This document shows positions 28,787-40,799 of a stretch of 64,000 nt of DNA, piece by piece. Position 1 is the first letter of the stretch. Every line of letters starts with the position of its first letter. The notes under the pieces were generated by a model, which was not told the origin of the DNA, did no database searches, and saw only the letters and a list, made by a program, of their open reading frames with translations. A program made the translations under genes and the position numbers. Location of the stretch: positions 558,001 through 622,000 of the forward strand of contig CAWIEF010000002.1 of NCBI GenBank assembly GCA_963835135.1, given 5' to 3'. The DNA is from JAVVHH01 sp963835135 (GTDB taxonomy: Bacteria > Pseudomonadota > Alphaproteobacteria > Acetobacterales > Acetobacteraceae).

Positions 28787-30075
28787 GCGGCGTCGCCGAT
28801 CCGCTGCCGGATGTCGGCCTCGCTCATCGCCCGCACCGCGTCCAAAGACCCGGTGACCCCGCCCTTGATCTCCCCGATCGCCCCTTCCACAAAGGCCATC
28901 GACCGGTTGCGCACCGTGTTTGCCATCCGCGCGATCGTCTCGTGCAGGAACGGCTCGACCTGCCGCTCGCGCGCCACCAGCTCGTCGTGCTTGCCCTCGG
29001 TCTCGCGCAGCAATTGGTCCAACGATGCGAGCTGCTCGTCGAAGGCGCGGCTCTTGGATCCGGCAACCCGCTCGTAGCGCCCGCGCAGCCGGGTCAGCCG
29101 CCGCCGCGCCCGCTCCTGCTGCCGCCAGGCCGCCTCATAGTCCGGATGCGGATCGTGCCGCAGGAACGCGGCTGTCGCGCCGAACACGAAGATGACCACG
29201 TTCAACACCAGCAACGTCCACCCTGCCGTCCCGAGTTGCTCGCCGGCGACATTGGTGATGGTCCGCACCGCGCCGCCCTCGGTCAGGCCTTGCACCATCG
29301 CCGAGAGCGAACTTCCCTGCTCGTTTTCCAGCAGCCGCACGTAGAGCTGCCGCATCCCGGCCAGCAGATACATCAGCACCGCCGTCAGCCCGACGAACAG
29401 GGCGATGCCGAGGCCCCGCCTGACCTGCTGCGCCATGCGCGACGGCGTCTCCATCCGCCGCACCAGCGTGCCGACCATGTGGGCGAAGAACACCAGCACC
29501 GCGCCGACCACGAAGGCCAGTGCCAACGACACGGCTGGCTGCTCCTGGAAGAACAGCTCGAACGCCAGTCGGTTGACCGGGATCTCGACCAGTGCCAGCA
29601 GGATCATGACCGGCAGATAGACGCCCACCAGCCCCCGCCGCAACGGCCGTCCGTTGACCTCGGCCCGCACCGCGCGATGCGCCTTTTCCGCTTCTTCGCC
29701 CGCCAGACCGGCCCGCACGAACTTCGCCGAGAGCGGCCCGGCCGAGACGTCCAGCGCGTGCAGCACACGCTGACGCTCCTCGCGCAGATCGGTCATCCGC
29801 TGTGCGATGTGGTCGTCCCGCTCGCGGGCCAGGTCGTCGATCTGCCGGCGCAGATCTCTCGCGTGGCTGGCTAGATCGCTGTTCAGCGCCAGCGCCGCCG
29901 CCTTCGCGCGGCCTAGCAGCCCGTCCTCGAAATCGGCGTGTCGTCGCGCCAGCAGCGCCATGTCGCCGGTGGCGGCCCGCTGTCCGGCCGCACGCGATGC
30001 GCGGATTTCCGCCTCGCGCGATTCCAGCCACGGCCCGACGGTCCGGCTAGCGATCTGCTTGAGGGTCTGGTCCAT
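28783..30075 (-). CDS. Membrane protein with flanking coiled coils, unknown function
   Basis: This 430-residue protein is unrecognised. Residues about 1-130 are charged and helical, with a likely coiled coil (RDLRRQIDDLARERDDHI). About three to four transmembrane segments follow between residues 145 and 310. A second charged helical region (about 320-400) contains RARRRLTRLRGRYERV and LDQLLRETEGKHDEL. The start overlaps the end of rbfA by 29 bases, so it belongs to the translation-factor transcript. The layout suggests a scaffold or sensor bridging membrane and cytoplasm, working with the downstream secreted vWA-like protein. Confidence 0.6.
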   Translation of the reverse strand: MDQTLKQIASRTVGPWLESREAEIRASRAAGQRAATGDMALLARRHADFEDGLLGRAKAAALALNSDLASHARDLRRQIDDLARERDDHIAQRMTDLREERQRVLHALDVSAGPLSAKFVRAGLAGEEAEKAHRAVRAEVNGRPLRRGLVGVYLPVMILLALVEIPVNRLAFELFFQEQPAVSLALAFVVGAVLVFFAHMVGTLVRRMETPSRMAQQVRRGLGIALFVGLTAVLMYLLAGMRQLYVRLLENEQGSSLSAMVQGLTEGGAVRTITNVAGEQLGTAGWTLLVLNVVIFVFGATAAFLRHDPHPDYEAAWRQQERARRRLTRLRGRYERVAGSKSRAFDEQLASLDQLLRETEGKHDELVARERQVEPFLHETIARMANTVRNRSMAFVEGAIGEIKGGVTGSLDAVRAMSEADIRQRIGDAA

Positions 30076-30498
30076 CGTCGGCGACCTGATGTCGCTCTAG
30101 GTCGCGCGCCACCTCCGGCCGATGCAGCAACTGGTCGATGTGCATTGCGTATTCCAGCGCCGTGTCCGCTTGGAACGACAGGGTCGGCGCAACCCGGAGC
30201 CGCATCTCATGCGCCACCTGGCCCCGCAGGTAGGGGGCAGCCCGTTTCAGCGCCGGCAGCAGCGCGTCGATGTCCGACCGCCCCAGCCGCGCGACGAACG
30301 CAGTGGCCGCCTTCAGATCCGGGCTCACCCGGACTTCGGTGACCGTGATGGTCTCGCCGGCCAGATCCGGGTCGCGGATGTCGTGCCGCGTGAACACGCC
30401 GGACAGCACGTGACGGATTTCCTCCGCCACGCGCAGTTGCCGCTGGCTGGCCGCCTTGGCCGGCGCGCGTGCGCCGGACGCTTTGGAAGGCTGCCGGC

Positions 30499-30502
<4 letters not shown>
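30047..30502 (-). CDS. rbfA: 30S ribosome-binding factor A
   Basis: This 151-residue RbfA helps mature the 30S subunit. The KH-type core shows QLRVAEEIRHVLSGVF, ITVTEVRVSPDLKAATAFV and LRLRVAPTLSFQADTALEYAMHIDQLL, all matching the family. The GTG start overlaps the infB stop in GTGA. Its N-terminal tail (SRQPSKASGARAPAKAASQ) is basic and low complexity. The usual next genes, truB and rpsO, are absent; two unknown envelope genes follow instead. Confidence 0.93.
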
Positions 30503-33209
<2,707 letters not shown>

Positions 33210-33213
<4 letters not shown>

Positions 33214-33899
33214 TCTGCCTGTTCCATTCCCCCGCCAAGACCGGCGATGCCGGCGAGGCGGTCAGTCTCCAATTTCAGCGTCTCGGCGAGCCGGCCGGGC
33301 GCCACTACCACATGCACCACATGGTCGCGGCCAAAGACCGCCCCAAGCGTTGCAGCCGGCAAGGGCGCTGCCACCGCCACATGCCGACGTCCACTCAGAA
33401 AGCGCGCCTTTTCTTCGGCGCTGCCATCCTTCGCCTGGATCACGATGCCAACGCGATCCTTCTGCAGCCACTCGCGCGACCGCTCGAAACCATAATTCGC
33501 CTGACCCGCCCGGCGCGCGAGGCCGATAAGATCAGAGACCCGCCGGACCAACCCGGCTTCGACGATATCCAACAAGTCCGGGGGAACAACGACGGGCGCG
33601 CGTGCAGCCCGCGCAAACGCGTTCTTCATTCGCGCGGTTTCTAACACATCCCGCCGCGCGCTCAACCACATTCCCCGTCCTGGCAGCTTTGCCATCAGAT
33701 CGGGGACGACCTGCCGTCCCGGCCCGAGCACGAAGCGCAGCATTCGCGCCCGATCGCCATGCTCGCGCGTGACGATGCAGCGACGCTGCGGCCCGGTGTC
33801 CGGCTCGTCTTCGAAATCCTCGTCGATGACCGTGCCGGCCGCGTCAGTCGTGGTGCGCCTCCTCGGCCGGCGCCGCTTGGATCTGGCCGGACTCGTCAT
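33210..33899 (-). CDS. YlxR (DUF448) RNA-binding protein fused to L7Ae-like domain
   Basis: This 229-residue protein begins with a basic tail, then the YlxR motif GPQRRCIVTREHGD and PGRGMWLSARRDVLETA (about 36-110). A C-terminal L7Ae/L30e-like region (about 115-210) contains RVSDLIGLARRAGQANYGF. The YlxR plus L7Ae fusion is usual in alphaproteobacteria. It is encoded between nusA and infB, overlapping infB by four bases and nusA by 56 bases. It probably acts in RNA binding linked to transcription or ribosome assembly; the precise role is not settled. Confidence 0.88.
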
Positions 33900-35391
33900 C
33901 GAACCAATGCGCTCGCGCCGCCATGATGACCTCGTTGGCGACCTCTTCGCCCATCTGGTCCGCGCCGACGATCTCGATCAGCTCGTCTGATGCGAGGTCG
34001 GCCAAATCGTCCAGCGACTTGACGCCCTTCTCGCCGAGCGCGACCAGCATCGCCGGGGTCAGCACCTCGATCGAGGCCACCTCGTCCGACACGCCCAGAT
34101 CGCGGCGCTTGATGTCGTCCTTCGCGTCGCGTTCGTCGAGGAAGCTCTGCGCCCGCCGGATCAGCTCCTCGGCCACGCTCTCGTCGAAGCCCTCGATCTC
34201 GGCCAGCTCGTCGAGCGGCACGAAGGCGAGTTCCTCGATCGTCGTGAACCCTTCCGTCACCAGCAGCCCGGCGATCACGTCGTCCACGTCCAGAGCGTCC
34301 ACGAACAACCCGGTCCGTCGGCGGAACTCTTCCTGCCGGCGCTCGCTCTCCTCGGCCTCGGTGAGGATGTCGATATCCCACCGGGTCAATTGGCTGGCCA
34401 GCCGCACATTCTGGCCGCGCCGCCCGATCGCCAGGCTCAACTGGTCGTCCGGCACCACCACCTCGACCCGGCCGGCCTCCTCGTCCATCACCACCTTGGT
34501 GACTTCCGCCGGCGCCAGCGCGTTCACGACGAACGTCGCGTGCTGCGACGACCATGGAATGATGTCGATCTTCTCGCCCTGCAGCTCCTGCACGACCGCT
34601 TGGACCCGGCTGCCGCGCATGCCGACGCAGGCGCCGACCGGGTCGATCGACTGGTCGCGGCTGATAACCGCCATCTTGGCCCGGCTGCCCGGGTCGCGCG
34701 CGACCGCCTTGATCTCGATGATGCCGTCGTAAATCTCCGGCACTTCTTGGGCAAACAGCTTGGCCAGGAAGGCGGGATGCGTCCGCGACAGGAAGATCTG
34801 CGGCCCCCGAGGCTCCTCCCGAACGTCGTAGATATACGCCCGCACCCGGTCGCCATTCCGAAAATTCTCGCGCGGGATCAGCTCGTCGCGGCGCAGCAGC
34901 GCCTCGGCCCGGCCCAACTCGACCATGATGTTGCCGTACTCGGTCCGTTTGACGACGCCGTTGATGATCTCGCCGACCCGGTCCTTGAACTCGTCGAACT
35001 GCTTCTTGCGCTCGTACTCGCGCACGCGCTGGACGATTACCTGCTTGGCCGTCTGCGCCGCGATCCGCCCGAAGTCGATCGGCGGCAGCGGGTCGACCAG
35101 GAAGCCGCCTACTTCAATCTGCGGGTCGAACTTGCGCGCGATGTGGATCGGCATCTGCGTCTCGTCGTTCTCGACTTCTTCGACCGCTTGCGTCCAGCGC
35201 GTCAGCCGCACGTCGCCGTTGCGCTTGTCGATCGTCGCCCGGATGTCCTTCTCGTGCCCGTATTTGGCGCGGCCGGCCTTCTGGATGGCCTGCTCCATCG
35301 CTTCGAGCACCTCGTCGCGGTCGATCGCCTTCTCCCGCGCGACGGCGTCGGCGACGAGCAGCAATTCGGGGCGGGATACGGCGGTGTCCAT
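33844..35391 (-). CDS. nusA: Transcription termination/antitermination factor NusA
   Basis: This 515-residue NusA binds RNA polymerase and modulates pausing, termination and antitermination. An N-terminal domain (1-125) is followed by S1 (about 130-200) and KH1/KH2, with the signature DPVGACVGMRGSRVQAVVQEL and AIGRRGQNVRLASQLT. C-terminal acidic repeat regions resemble the AR/HhH repeats (FTTIEELAFVPLDELAEIEGF). It follows rimP with an 11-base gap. NusA often controls its own operon, which is relevant to the terminator-like hairpin before rimP. Confidence 0.97.
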   Translation of the reverse strand: MDTAVSRPELLLVADAVAREKAIDRDEVLEAMEQAIQKAGRAKYGHEKDIRATIDKRNGDVRLTRWTQAVEEVENDETQMPIHIARKFDPQIEVGGFLVDPLPPIDFGRIAAQTAKQVIVQRVREYERKKQFDEFKDRVGEIINGVVKRTEYGNIMVELGRAEALLRRDELIPRENFRNGDRVRAYIYDVREEPRGPQIFLSRTHPAFLAKLFAQEVPEIYDGIIEIKAVARDPGSRAKMAVISRDQSIDPVGACVGMRGSRVQAVVQELQGEKIDIIPWSSQHATFVVNALAPAEVTKVVMDEEAGRVEVVVPDDQLSLAIGRRGQNVRLASQLTRWDIDILTEAEESERRQEEFRRRTGLFVDALDVDDVIAGLLVTEGFTTIEELAFVPLDELAEIEGFDESVAEELIRRAQSFLDERDAKDDIKRRDLGVSDEVASIEVLTPAMLVALGEKGVKSLDDLADLASDELIEIVGADQMGEEVANEVIMAARAHWFDDESGQIQAAPAEEAHHD

Positions 35392-35402
35392 CGCGATGGC
35401 TC

Positions 35403-35957
35403 CTAATTCGCCAGCTTGGCTGGGGACGGCGGTTCGGGTTGGGCGGTAGCGTCGATGAGGGCGTCGGTCAAAATAAGTTTCGCACGGCGCACGTCACGCA
35501 TCGGCAAGACGACGTCAGTGCCGTCGTCGAGCCGAACCGTGGCGTGCTCGTCGTCGGCGCCGAGGATAACGCCGGTGAAACGACGGCGCCCGTCCACCGG
35601 CGCCAGCATTTCGACCCGGGCCTGATGTCCGGCAAACCGCACCCAATCCTTCACGCGGGTGAGCGGACGGTCGATCCCGGCCGAACTCACCTCGAGATTC
35701 CACGCACCGGGGATCGGGTCGTCGACATCCAGCACCGCCGAGACCGCGTGGCTGATGCGTTCGCAATCCTCGACGCTGATCAGCGACCCGTCCGCCCGGT
35801 CCGCCATGACTTGCACGGTTGGACGTTCCCGCCCGAGGATCAGCACCCGGACCAACTCGTATCCCATCGTCTCGATCGACGATCCGATTGCCGCGGCGAT
35901 CCGGGCTTCGAGCGGTCCGCTCTGATTGCTATCGTCGGCGCCGGGCCGGGACGTCAT
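35403..35957 (-). CDS. rimP: Ribosome maturation factor RimP
   Basis: This 184-residue RimP (DUF150) is needed for 30S maturation. The first domain shows GYELVRVLILGRERPTVQVM and ISVEDCERISHAVSAVLD, then the hallmark WNLEVSSAGIDRPLTRVKDW. It is the first gene of the rimP-nusA-ylxR-infB-rbfA operon. I chose ATG 35957 with GGA seven bases upstream. An out-of-frame ATG at 35961 and a TTG at 35972 lie close by. Confidence 0.95.
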   Translation of the reverse strand: MTSRPGADDSNQSGPLEARIAAAIGSSIETMGYELVRVLILGRERPTVQVMADRADGSLISVEDCERISHAVSAVLDVDDPIPGAWNLEVSSAGIDRPLTRVKDWVRFAGHQARVEMLAPVDGRRRFTGVILGADDEHATVRLDDGTDVVLPMRDVRRAKLILTDALIDATAQPEPPSPAKLAN

Positions 35958-35970
35958 GCATGATTCCAAC

Positions 35971-35997
35971 AAAAAGGGCGGCCCGTGAAGGCCACCC
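35971..35997 (-). terminator. Intrinsic terminator-like hairpin in the rimP leader
   Basis: On the minus strand GGGTGGCC and GGCCGCCC form an eight-position stem (one mismatch) with loop TTCACG, followed at once by TTTTTG. It ends only 13 bases before the rimP ATG, so it looks like a premature terminator or attenuator for the translation-factor operon rather than the end of an upstream gene. Confidence 0.65.
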
Positions 35998-36041
35998 CGG
36001 TTTAGCGTGGGAGTGTAGAAGTAGGCGCTAAATAATCCTTT

Positions 36042-36064
36042 GCGGGCCTGACTGCAAGGCCCGC
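36042..36064 (-). terminator. Hairpin after the PHB-depolymerase-like gene
   Basis: GCGGGCC and GGCCCGC pair perfectly around a 9-base loop, starting 7 bases beyond the esterase stop on the minus strand. AAAGGATTATTT follows instead of a clean T-run, so termination may be weak. A further TTAGCG/CGCTAA pair (36002-36031) lies between this hairpin and the rimP one. Confidence 0.5.
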
Positions 36065-36071
36065 CTAAACC

Positions 36072-37148
36072 CTAGATGTTCATTCCCGCCGCACGCAACG
36101 CGCCTTGGATCATGCCCGCCAACAATTCGGGCGGCCGTGCCGCTTGGCCCGCTGCCCGCGGCCGCGCCGCCTGCGTCAGCAGCCCCCACGACGCGGCGAT
36201 CCGCCGCGTCGAGCTGATCCCGGCTTCGAGCATATAGGCTGACGGCCGACCCGCGCTTTCATCGAGGTCCCCGCTCCGAGTGTGCAGCGGAACGCCGTGC
36301 CCCACGCCGGGCAGCAGATACGTCTCCAGAGCCGCGCGCCCGTCCCGCCCCATCCAAGTCAGGTGCGTCGCACCCTCGACCGTCTCGCGCCGCGGCGGCC
36401 CGTTCAGCCCCAACACATCGGCCCACTGCTTGGTTGCTTCTTCGAGTGCCTGCATGCCGACCGTCGTGTCGGCATCCCCATGCCAGATCTGCACCGGTGG
36501 ACGCACGCCGGCGAACGGGCTAGCGGCTCGGACCAAGTTGCCCCATTCCTGCCCCGACCGGCTGCGCACATGCCGCATGGCGTCGAACGCGCTCGGCATG
36601 CTGTCCGCCGCGCCATAAGGCAGCCCGGCGATGATCGCGCCGCCCGCGAACAGCTCCGGGTATGTGGCCAGCATCGCCGCCGTCATCGCCCCGCCTGCTG
36701 ACAGGCCGGTGATGTAGACGCGGGCCGGGTCGAGGCCGTGATCGGCGACGGTCTGCTCGATCATCTCGGCAATGGACGCCACTTCCCCGTGGCCCCGCGT
36801 CACGTCGTTCGGCTGGAACCAGTTGAAACAGCCATTCCCGTTGTTGGCCGATTGCTGCTCCGGGTAGAGCAGGGCGAAGCCATGCCGCGCCGCCAGCGCC
36901 GACCAGCCGGAGCCTGCATCGTAATCCGCCGCATGTTGGGTGCAGCCATGCAGCACCACCACGAGCGGCGCGCCATTCGGCAAGCCGGGCGGCACGATGG
37001 TCACCATCTTCAGGTTGCCGGGATTGCTGCCCGCCGGCGTGCCGGCCGCGAGCGGCGTCGCAGTCGCGGTCGGCACGATGCGCGCCGCCGCCTCCCGCAT
37101 GCGCCGCAGCATCGTCAAGTTGGAAACCGTCGCACCTAAGCCTGGCAT
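36072..37148 (-). CDS. PHB-depolymerase-family esterase
   Basis: This 358-residue alpha/beta hydrolase belongs to the esterase PHB depolymerase (LpqC-like) family. The oxyanion region VVLHGCTQ, the nucleophile Ser in GLSAGGAM, the Asp in WHGDADTTV and the His in LPGVGHGVP form a plausible catalytic set. No signal peptide is visible. Members cleave short-chain polyesters or aromatic esters; the real substrate is unknown. I chose ATG 37148, which has GAGG upstream, over a TTG at 37172. Confidence 0.85.
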   Translation of the reverse strand: MPGLGATVSNLTMLRRMREAAARIVPTATATPLAAGTPAGSNPGNLKMVTIVPPGLPNGAPLVVVLHGCTQHAADYDAGSGWSALAARHGFALLYPEQQSANNGNGCFNWFQPNDVTRGHGEVASIAEMIEQTVADHGLDPARVYITGLSAGGAMTAAMLATYPELFAGGAIIAGLPYGAADSMPSAFDAMRHVRSRSGQEWGNLVRAASPFAGVRPPVQIWHGDADTTVGMQALEEATKQWADVLGLNGPPRRETVEGATHLTWMGRDGRAALETYLLPGVGHGVPLHTRSGDLDESAGRPSAYMLEAGISSTRRIAASWGLLTQAARPRAAGQAARPPELLAGMIQGALRAAGMNI

Positions 37149-37284
37149 CTGCCCATCCTCACCGATCGCCAAAGATGGCGTTCAATGCTGCAGCGCACAA
37201 GATACTGGCACGTGTGTTCCCCGTTGCGTGATCACGGACTTGCGATTAGGTTGCAGGCCACACCCGCGATGGTTGCGAAAATCG

Positions 37285-38586
37285 ATGCCGAGCGTCACGA
37301 TCCAGGGAGCGGGAAGTGTGTATCCCACGCTCACCGCCGGAACCAACAGCGCCATCGCGCGCCAGGCTGCGCTCGTCATCAACAATGCGATCGCCAGTGG
37401 TGCAGGTGTGCTTGCCACGGGTGGCGGCACGCAAGCTGTGCCATCAGCGTCACCGGCCCTGCTGATCGTCAACACCAACAATCAAACCAATCTCAACTAT
37501 CCCACGAACTATCCCTACGTCGTCGTTGCCGACACCTTCGCGCCGAGCATCGTCCTGACGGAGGCGCCCGGCGGCGGTACTGGACAGCAGATCGTGCTCG
37601 GGTCCGGCACGGTGCAACTGAACACCAGCGGCGGCAGCGGCACTGTCGTGGGCGGCGACGGCGCCAAAGGGATCAACCTGGGCGCGACCTCGGGCTTTGC
37701 CGTCTACACGGGGGCCGGCCATGACACCATCGACCTGAGCCAGAGCCTCGCCACCGGCCGCAGCACGGTCGAGGCCGGCGCCGGGATCAACGTCTATGGC
37801 GGTTCGGGCGCGATCACGCAGCCAGGCAACACCGTCCTACTCGGCGCGGGCGCCGCACAAATCCGCTCCACCGGCTCTGATTCCATCACCGCCGGTGCCG
37901 GCAGCGCGACCATCCAGGTCGTCGGCAATGTCCAGGATACCGTCGTGGGCGGCGCCGGCAGCCTCAACCTGGTCAACGGCGCGTTCGCCTCGACCCTCAA
38001 TTTCTCGACCGCGACCAACGCCCCGCTCTCCTCGGGCAGCGTCACCGCGCTGGGTGGCGCGGGCGGTGGCTACTACCGTGGCGGCTCAGCCGGCAGCAAT
38101 CTCCTGGTCGGAAGCATGGGTGCGGTCACGCTGCAGGGCGCCGGCACCGGCGACGTGCTGATTGCGATGGGGACCAGCGGCATGCAGGTGCTCTACGCCG
38201 GGTCGGGCAACGAGACGCTGCTCGGATCGCTCTCGAGCACGAGCAACCTGTTCGTCGCGGGCAACGGCGCCGACGTCATCCTCGGTGGCTCCGGCGCCGA
38301 CACCTTCGTGGCGGGCACGGGTACGGCGACCATCACGGGCGGCGGCGGCCCCGACCTTTTCATGGTCAACGCAGCCACCTCGGCCGGCGCCCAAATCACC
38401 ATCACCGACTTCGCACCGGGCGTCGACCATGTGCGGTTGACCAATTACGGCGGCGCGAACAGCCCCGGCCCGCTCGCGGCGGCGGCGGCGAACCTCGGCT
38501 CGGCGGGCTCACGCATCACGCTCTCCGACGGCACCACGATCACCTTCCAAGGTGTCGCGTCGGTCAACAGCGGGTTTTTCGGCTAG
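37285..38586 (+). CDS. RTX-like calcium-binding repeat protein, probably exported
   Basis: This 433-residue protein is very rich in Gly, Ala, Ser and Thr and low in Cys. Toward the C-terminus it has RTX-like nonapeptide patterns such as GNGADVILGGSGADTFVAG and GGGGPDLFMV, followed by a terminal domain with ITITDFAPGVDHVRL. Such proteins usually leave the cell by type I secretion through a C-terminal signal, and no N-terminal signal peptide is seen. No ABC exporter is encoded nearby. The start MPSVTIQGAGSVYPTL at 37285 fits the family as I know it. The gene converges on the frameshifted repeat-protein gene. Confidence 0.65.
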   Translation: MPSVTIQGAGSVYPTLTAGTNSAIARQAALVINNAIASGAGVLATGGGTQAVPSASPALLIVNTNNQTNLNYPTNYPYVVVADTFAPSIVLTEAPGGGTGQQIVLGSGTVQLNTSGGSGTVVGGDGAKGINLGATSGFAVYTGAGHDTIDLSQSLATGRSTVEAGAGINVYGGSGAITQPGNTVLLGAGAAQIRSTGSDSITAGAGSATIQVVGNVQDTVVGGAGSLNLVNGAFASTLNFSTATNAPLSSGSVTALGGAGGGYYRGGSAGSNLLVGSMGAVTLQGAGTGDVLIAMGTSGMQVLYAGSGNETLLGSLSSTSNLFVAGNGADVILGGSGADTFVAGTGTATITGGGGPDLFMVNAATSAGAQITITDFAPGVDHVRLTNYGGANSPGPLAAAAANLGSAGSRITLSDGTTITFQGVASVNSGFFG

Positions 38587-38625
38587 AGCCAGGCGTCCCC
38601 CGAGCCTCTTGGCTGGGCGGGTGCG

Positions 38626-40654
38626 CTACGAACTCGCCGGTGCATAGAAGCCGACACCCTCGTCCACCAGATCGGGCCGCGTCGCGATGACGGTGGCCCG
38701 CTCGTTCGCGTCGGCCGTATAGAAGTGCGTGCCGAACTTGGTGTCGAAGAACCGGTAGATCGGTGTGTCGCCCACGAGCTGTGAGGTGTGCTCGATGAAG
38801 CCGGTCCCCTCGTAGGCAAGGTCCGACCGCGTCGCGATCACCGTATCGCGCTCGCTCGCGCTGGCGGTGAAGAAGTGCGTGCCGTAGGTCTCGTCGAAGA
38901 AGCGGTAGACGGCCGACGCATGCGGGTCGCTGCTCGCCGGATCGACGGACTGCAGTCCGACGCCCTCGAACACCAGGTCCGACCGTGTGGCCATGATGGT
39001 GTCCTTCTCCGACACGCTCGCACTGAAGAAATGCGTGCCGTAGTTGCTGTCGAAGAACCGGTACACCCCGATCGTGTCGCCCGTCAGCGACACGAAGGTG
39101 CCGCCCGCGCCATCGCTGTTCAATTGGTAGTGCGACCCGGCGGGCTCCGTGCTCAGGGCCACCTGGCCCGTCGTCGTCGTCAGCGTCGTTCCAATCAGGC
39201 GCACGCTGCCGTCGCCGACCAAGTCGATCCCGTCGCCGACCTGGAAGCCGCCGACCGAGTTGGCGCCGACGACGCCATGCAGGCGCATCGTCGCCGCGGC
39301 CGAAGTGAACGTCACCGCGACGGGCCCCGCGCCTGCCACGCCCAACTGGCCGATATCGGCCAACCCACCCCCGATCTGGACCGAGCCGCCGCCATACAGC
39401 GCTCCGCTGATGACAAGCGTTCCGGCGCTCGACAGAAGTCCGGCGTCATAGACGTTGCCCGACATCGCAGCCACGCTCACCCCATCGACCAGAGCAACCG
39501 AGCCAGGCAGGATGATCGTCGACCCCGTCTGGAACAGTCCGCCACCGGTCACCGCGAGGCTACCGGTGCCGCTGCCCGAAAGGCCGCTGCCGCGGTTGTC
39601 GCCGCCCAGGATCGTCACGCCCGATGCGCTCAGCGAGGTCCCGCTGCCATCGACGGAGACGGCCCCGGCCCCGCCGGCCGTGCCGATGGCCAGCGCCGCC
39701 TGCGAGGGCACGAAGCCCACGCTGGTCACGCTCGCTCCGGCTTGGATGCGCAGGCTGCCCTGGCCGGCGCTGCCCACGATGATCGAGCCGCCCGCCGCGA
39801 CCAGCGAGCCGGTGCCGGCGACCGTGACGGTGCCGCTGCCGTACCGTCCGATAGTCAGCGCCGGGTTGAGCGCGTTGTTGCTGGTGTTCGCACTTGCGTT
39901 GAATCGCGCAGCGCCCCCGCCCGTCACGGTCAGGGTGCCAACGCCGGCATACCCAATTGCACCGCTGTTATTGGACAGCAGCAGCAGTGAGTTCGGCCCG
40001 TCGACCGACACCGACCCGGTCGACCCGGCGACCGCGGCCACCTTGAGATACGGCGTGCTCGAATCGGTCGCGGAACTCAGTACCGACCTGGCCGCCGCCG
40101 TTGATCGCCAGGGTGCCGGTCCCGCTGGCGCCAATCTGGAACACGCCGCCCACGGTCAACAGCGCGGCCGCCACCGTGGCCGAGGTTTGCAGCCCGTTCG
40201 CGCCCAAGTTCAGGCCACCGCCGAAGCTTGCCACCGCGCGGCTGCCTACATACAGCGTAGCCGCTCCGAAACTGCTCGCCGGGCCGGAGGCGCTGGTGCT
40301 GGCCGAGATCAATCCGCCGTTGACGACGTATAATCCCGCTCCCCCATTCAGCCCGACCTGCAGCGCACCGTTAGCGACCAACTGTCCGCCGCTCGTGCCC
40401 GCTGTCAGCGTGCCGTTGTCAAGCGTGACGGTCGCAGCTGTAAGCTGCCCGGCGATCGACCAGGCCGCAGCCGTGAAGACGATCGTGTCGACCGAACCGG
40501 CGCCGGTGATGGGTCCACCACCTCCGGCGAAAACGGCCGTGTCGCCTGCGCTGGGGACAGTGGTCGAGACGGGCTCGCCAGCGTTCATCCAGTCGCTGGC
40601 AACGTCGAACGCCCCACCGGCGCTGCTGGAGATCCGCCACGTGTAAGTTGCCAT
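38626..40654 (-). pseudogene. Frameshifted beta-repeat protein with C-terminal DUF5648-like repeats
   Basis: Two overlapping frames together encode one protein of about 675 residues. The N-terminal part (start 40654, MATYTWRISSSAGGAFDV) and the rest (to 38626) share the same Gly/Ser/Thr-rich autotransporter-like repeats such as GTGTLAINGGGQV and GSGTVTVAGTGSLV. The frames switch near 40078-40090, where one base appears to be gained or lost. The C-terminus has three copies of a module YRFFDxxxGTHFxxA...ERxTVIATRxDL, resembling DUF5648. It is probably a surface or secreted protein. A real mutation, phase variation or a sequencing error are all possible. Confidence 0.7.
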
Positions 40655-40784
40655 CAGGTTTTGATCGCGAGTTTTATCGAAGCGTCATCTTGCACGTATT
40701 CTAGGAACACGCAAGCGTGATATACAACCCCAAGTTGAACAATAGACAGTATCTACCGTCGACAACCATGTATTACGTAATGTT

Positions 40785-40790
40785 TATCTT
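40785..40790 (+). promoter_or_regulatory. Possible -10 box upstream of 3-methyladenine glycosylase
   Basis: TATCTT ends 9 bases before the ATG at 40800, and no ribosome-binding site is visible in ACCAAGCCC. The whole 145-base divergent gap 40655-40799 is AT-rich compared with its surroundings and presumably holds promoters for both neighbouring genes. Confidence 0.3.
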
Positions 40791-40799
40791 ACCAAGCCC

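Noticed and set aside
36001..36071. Possible tRNA or small RNA gene between rimP and the esterase
   Set aside because: The stems do not form a cloverleaf and there is no acceptor/T-arm signature. They fit terminator or leader hairpins.
38626..39120. The triple C-terminal repeat as a CRISPR-like or tandem DNA repeat
   Set aside because: The similarity is at protein level with diverged codons and unequal spacing, so it is a duplicated protein module.
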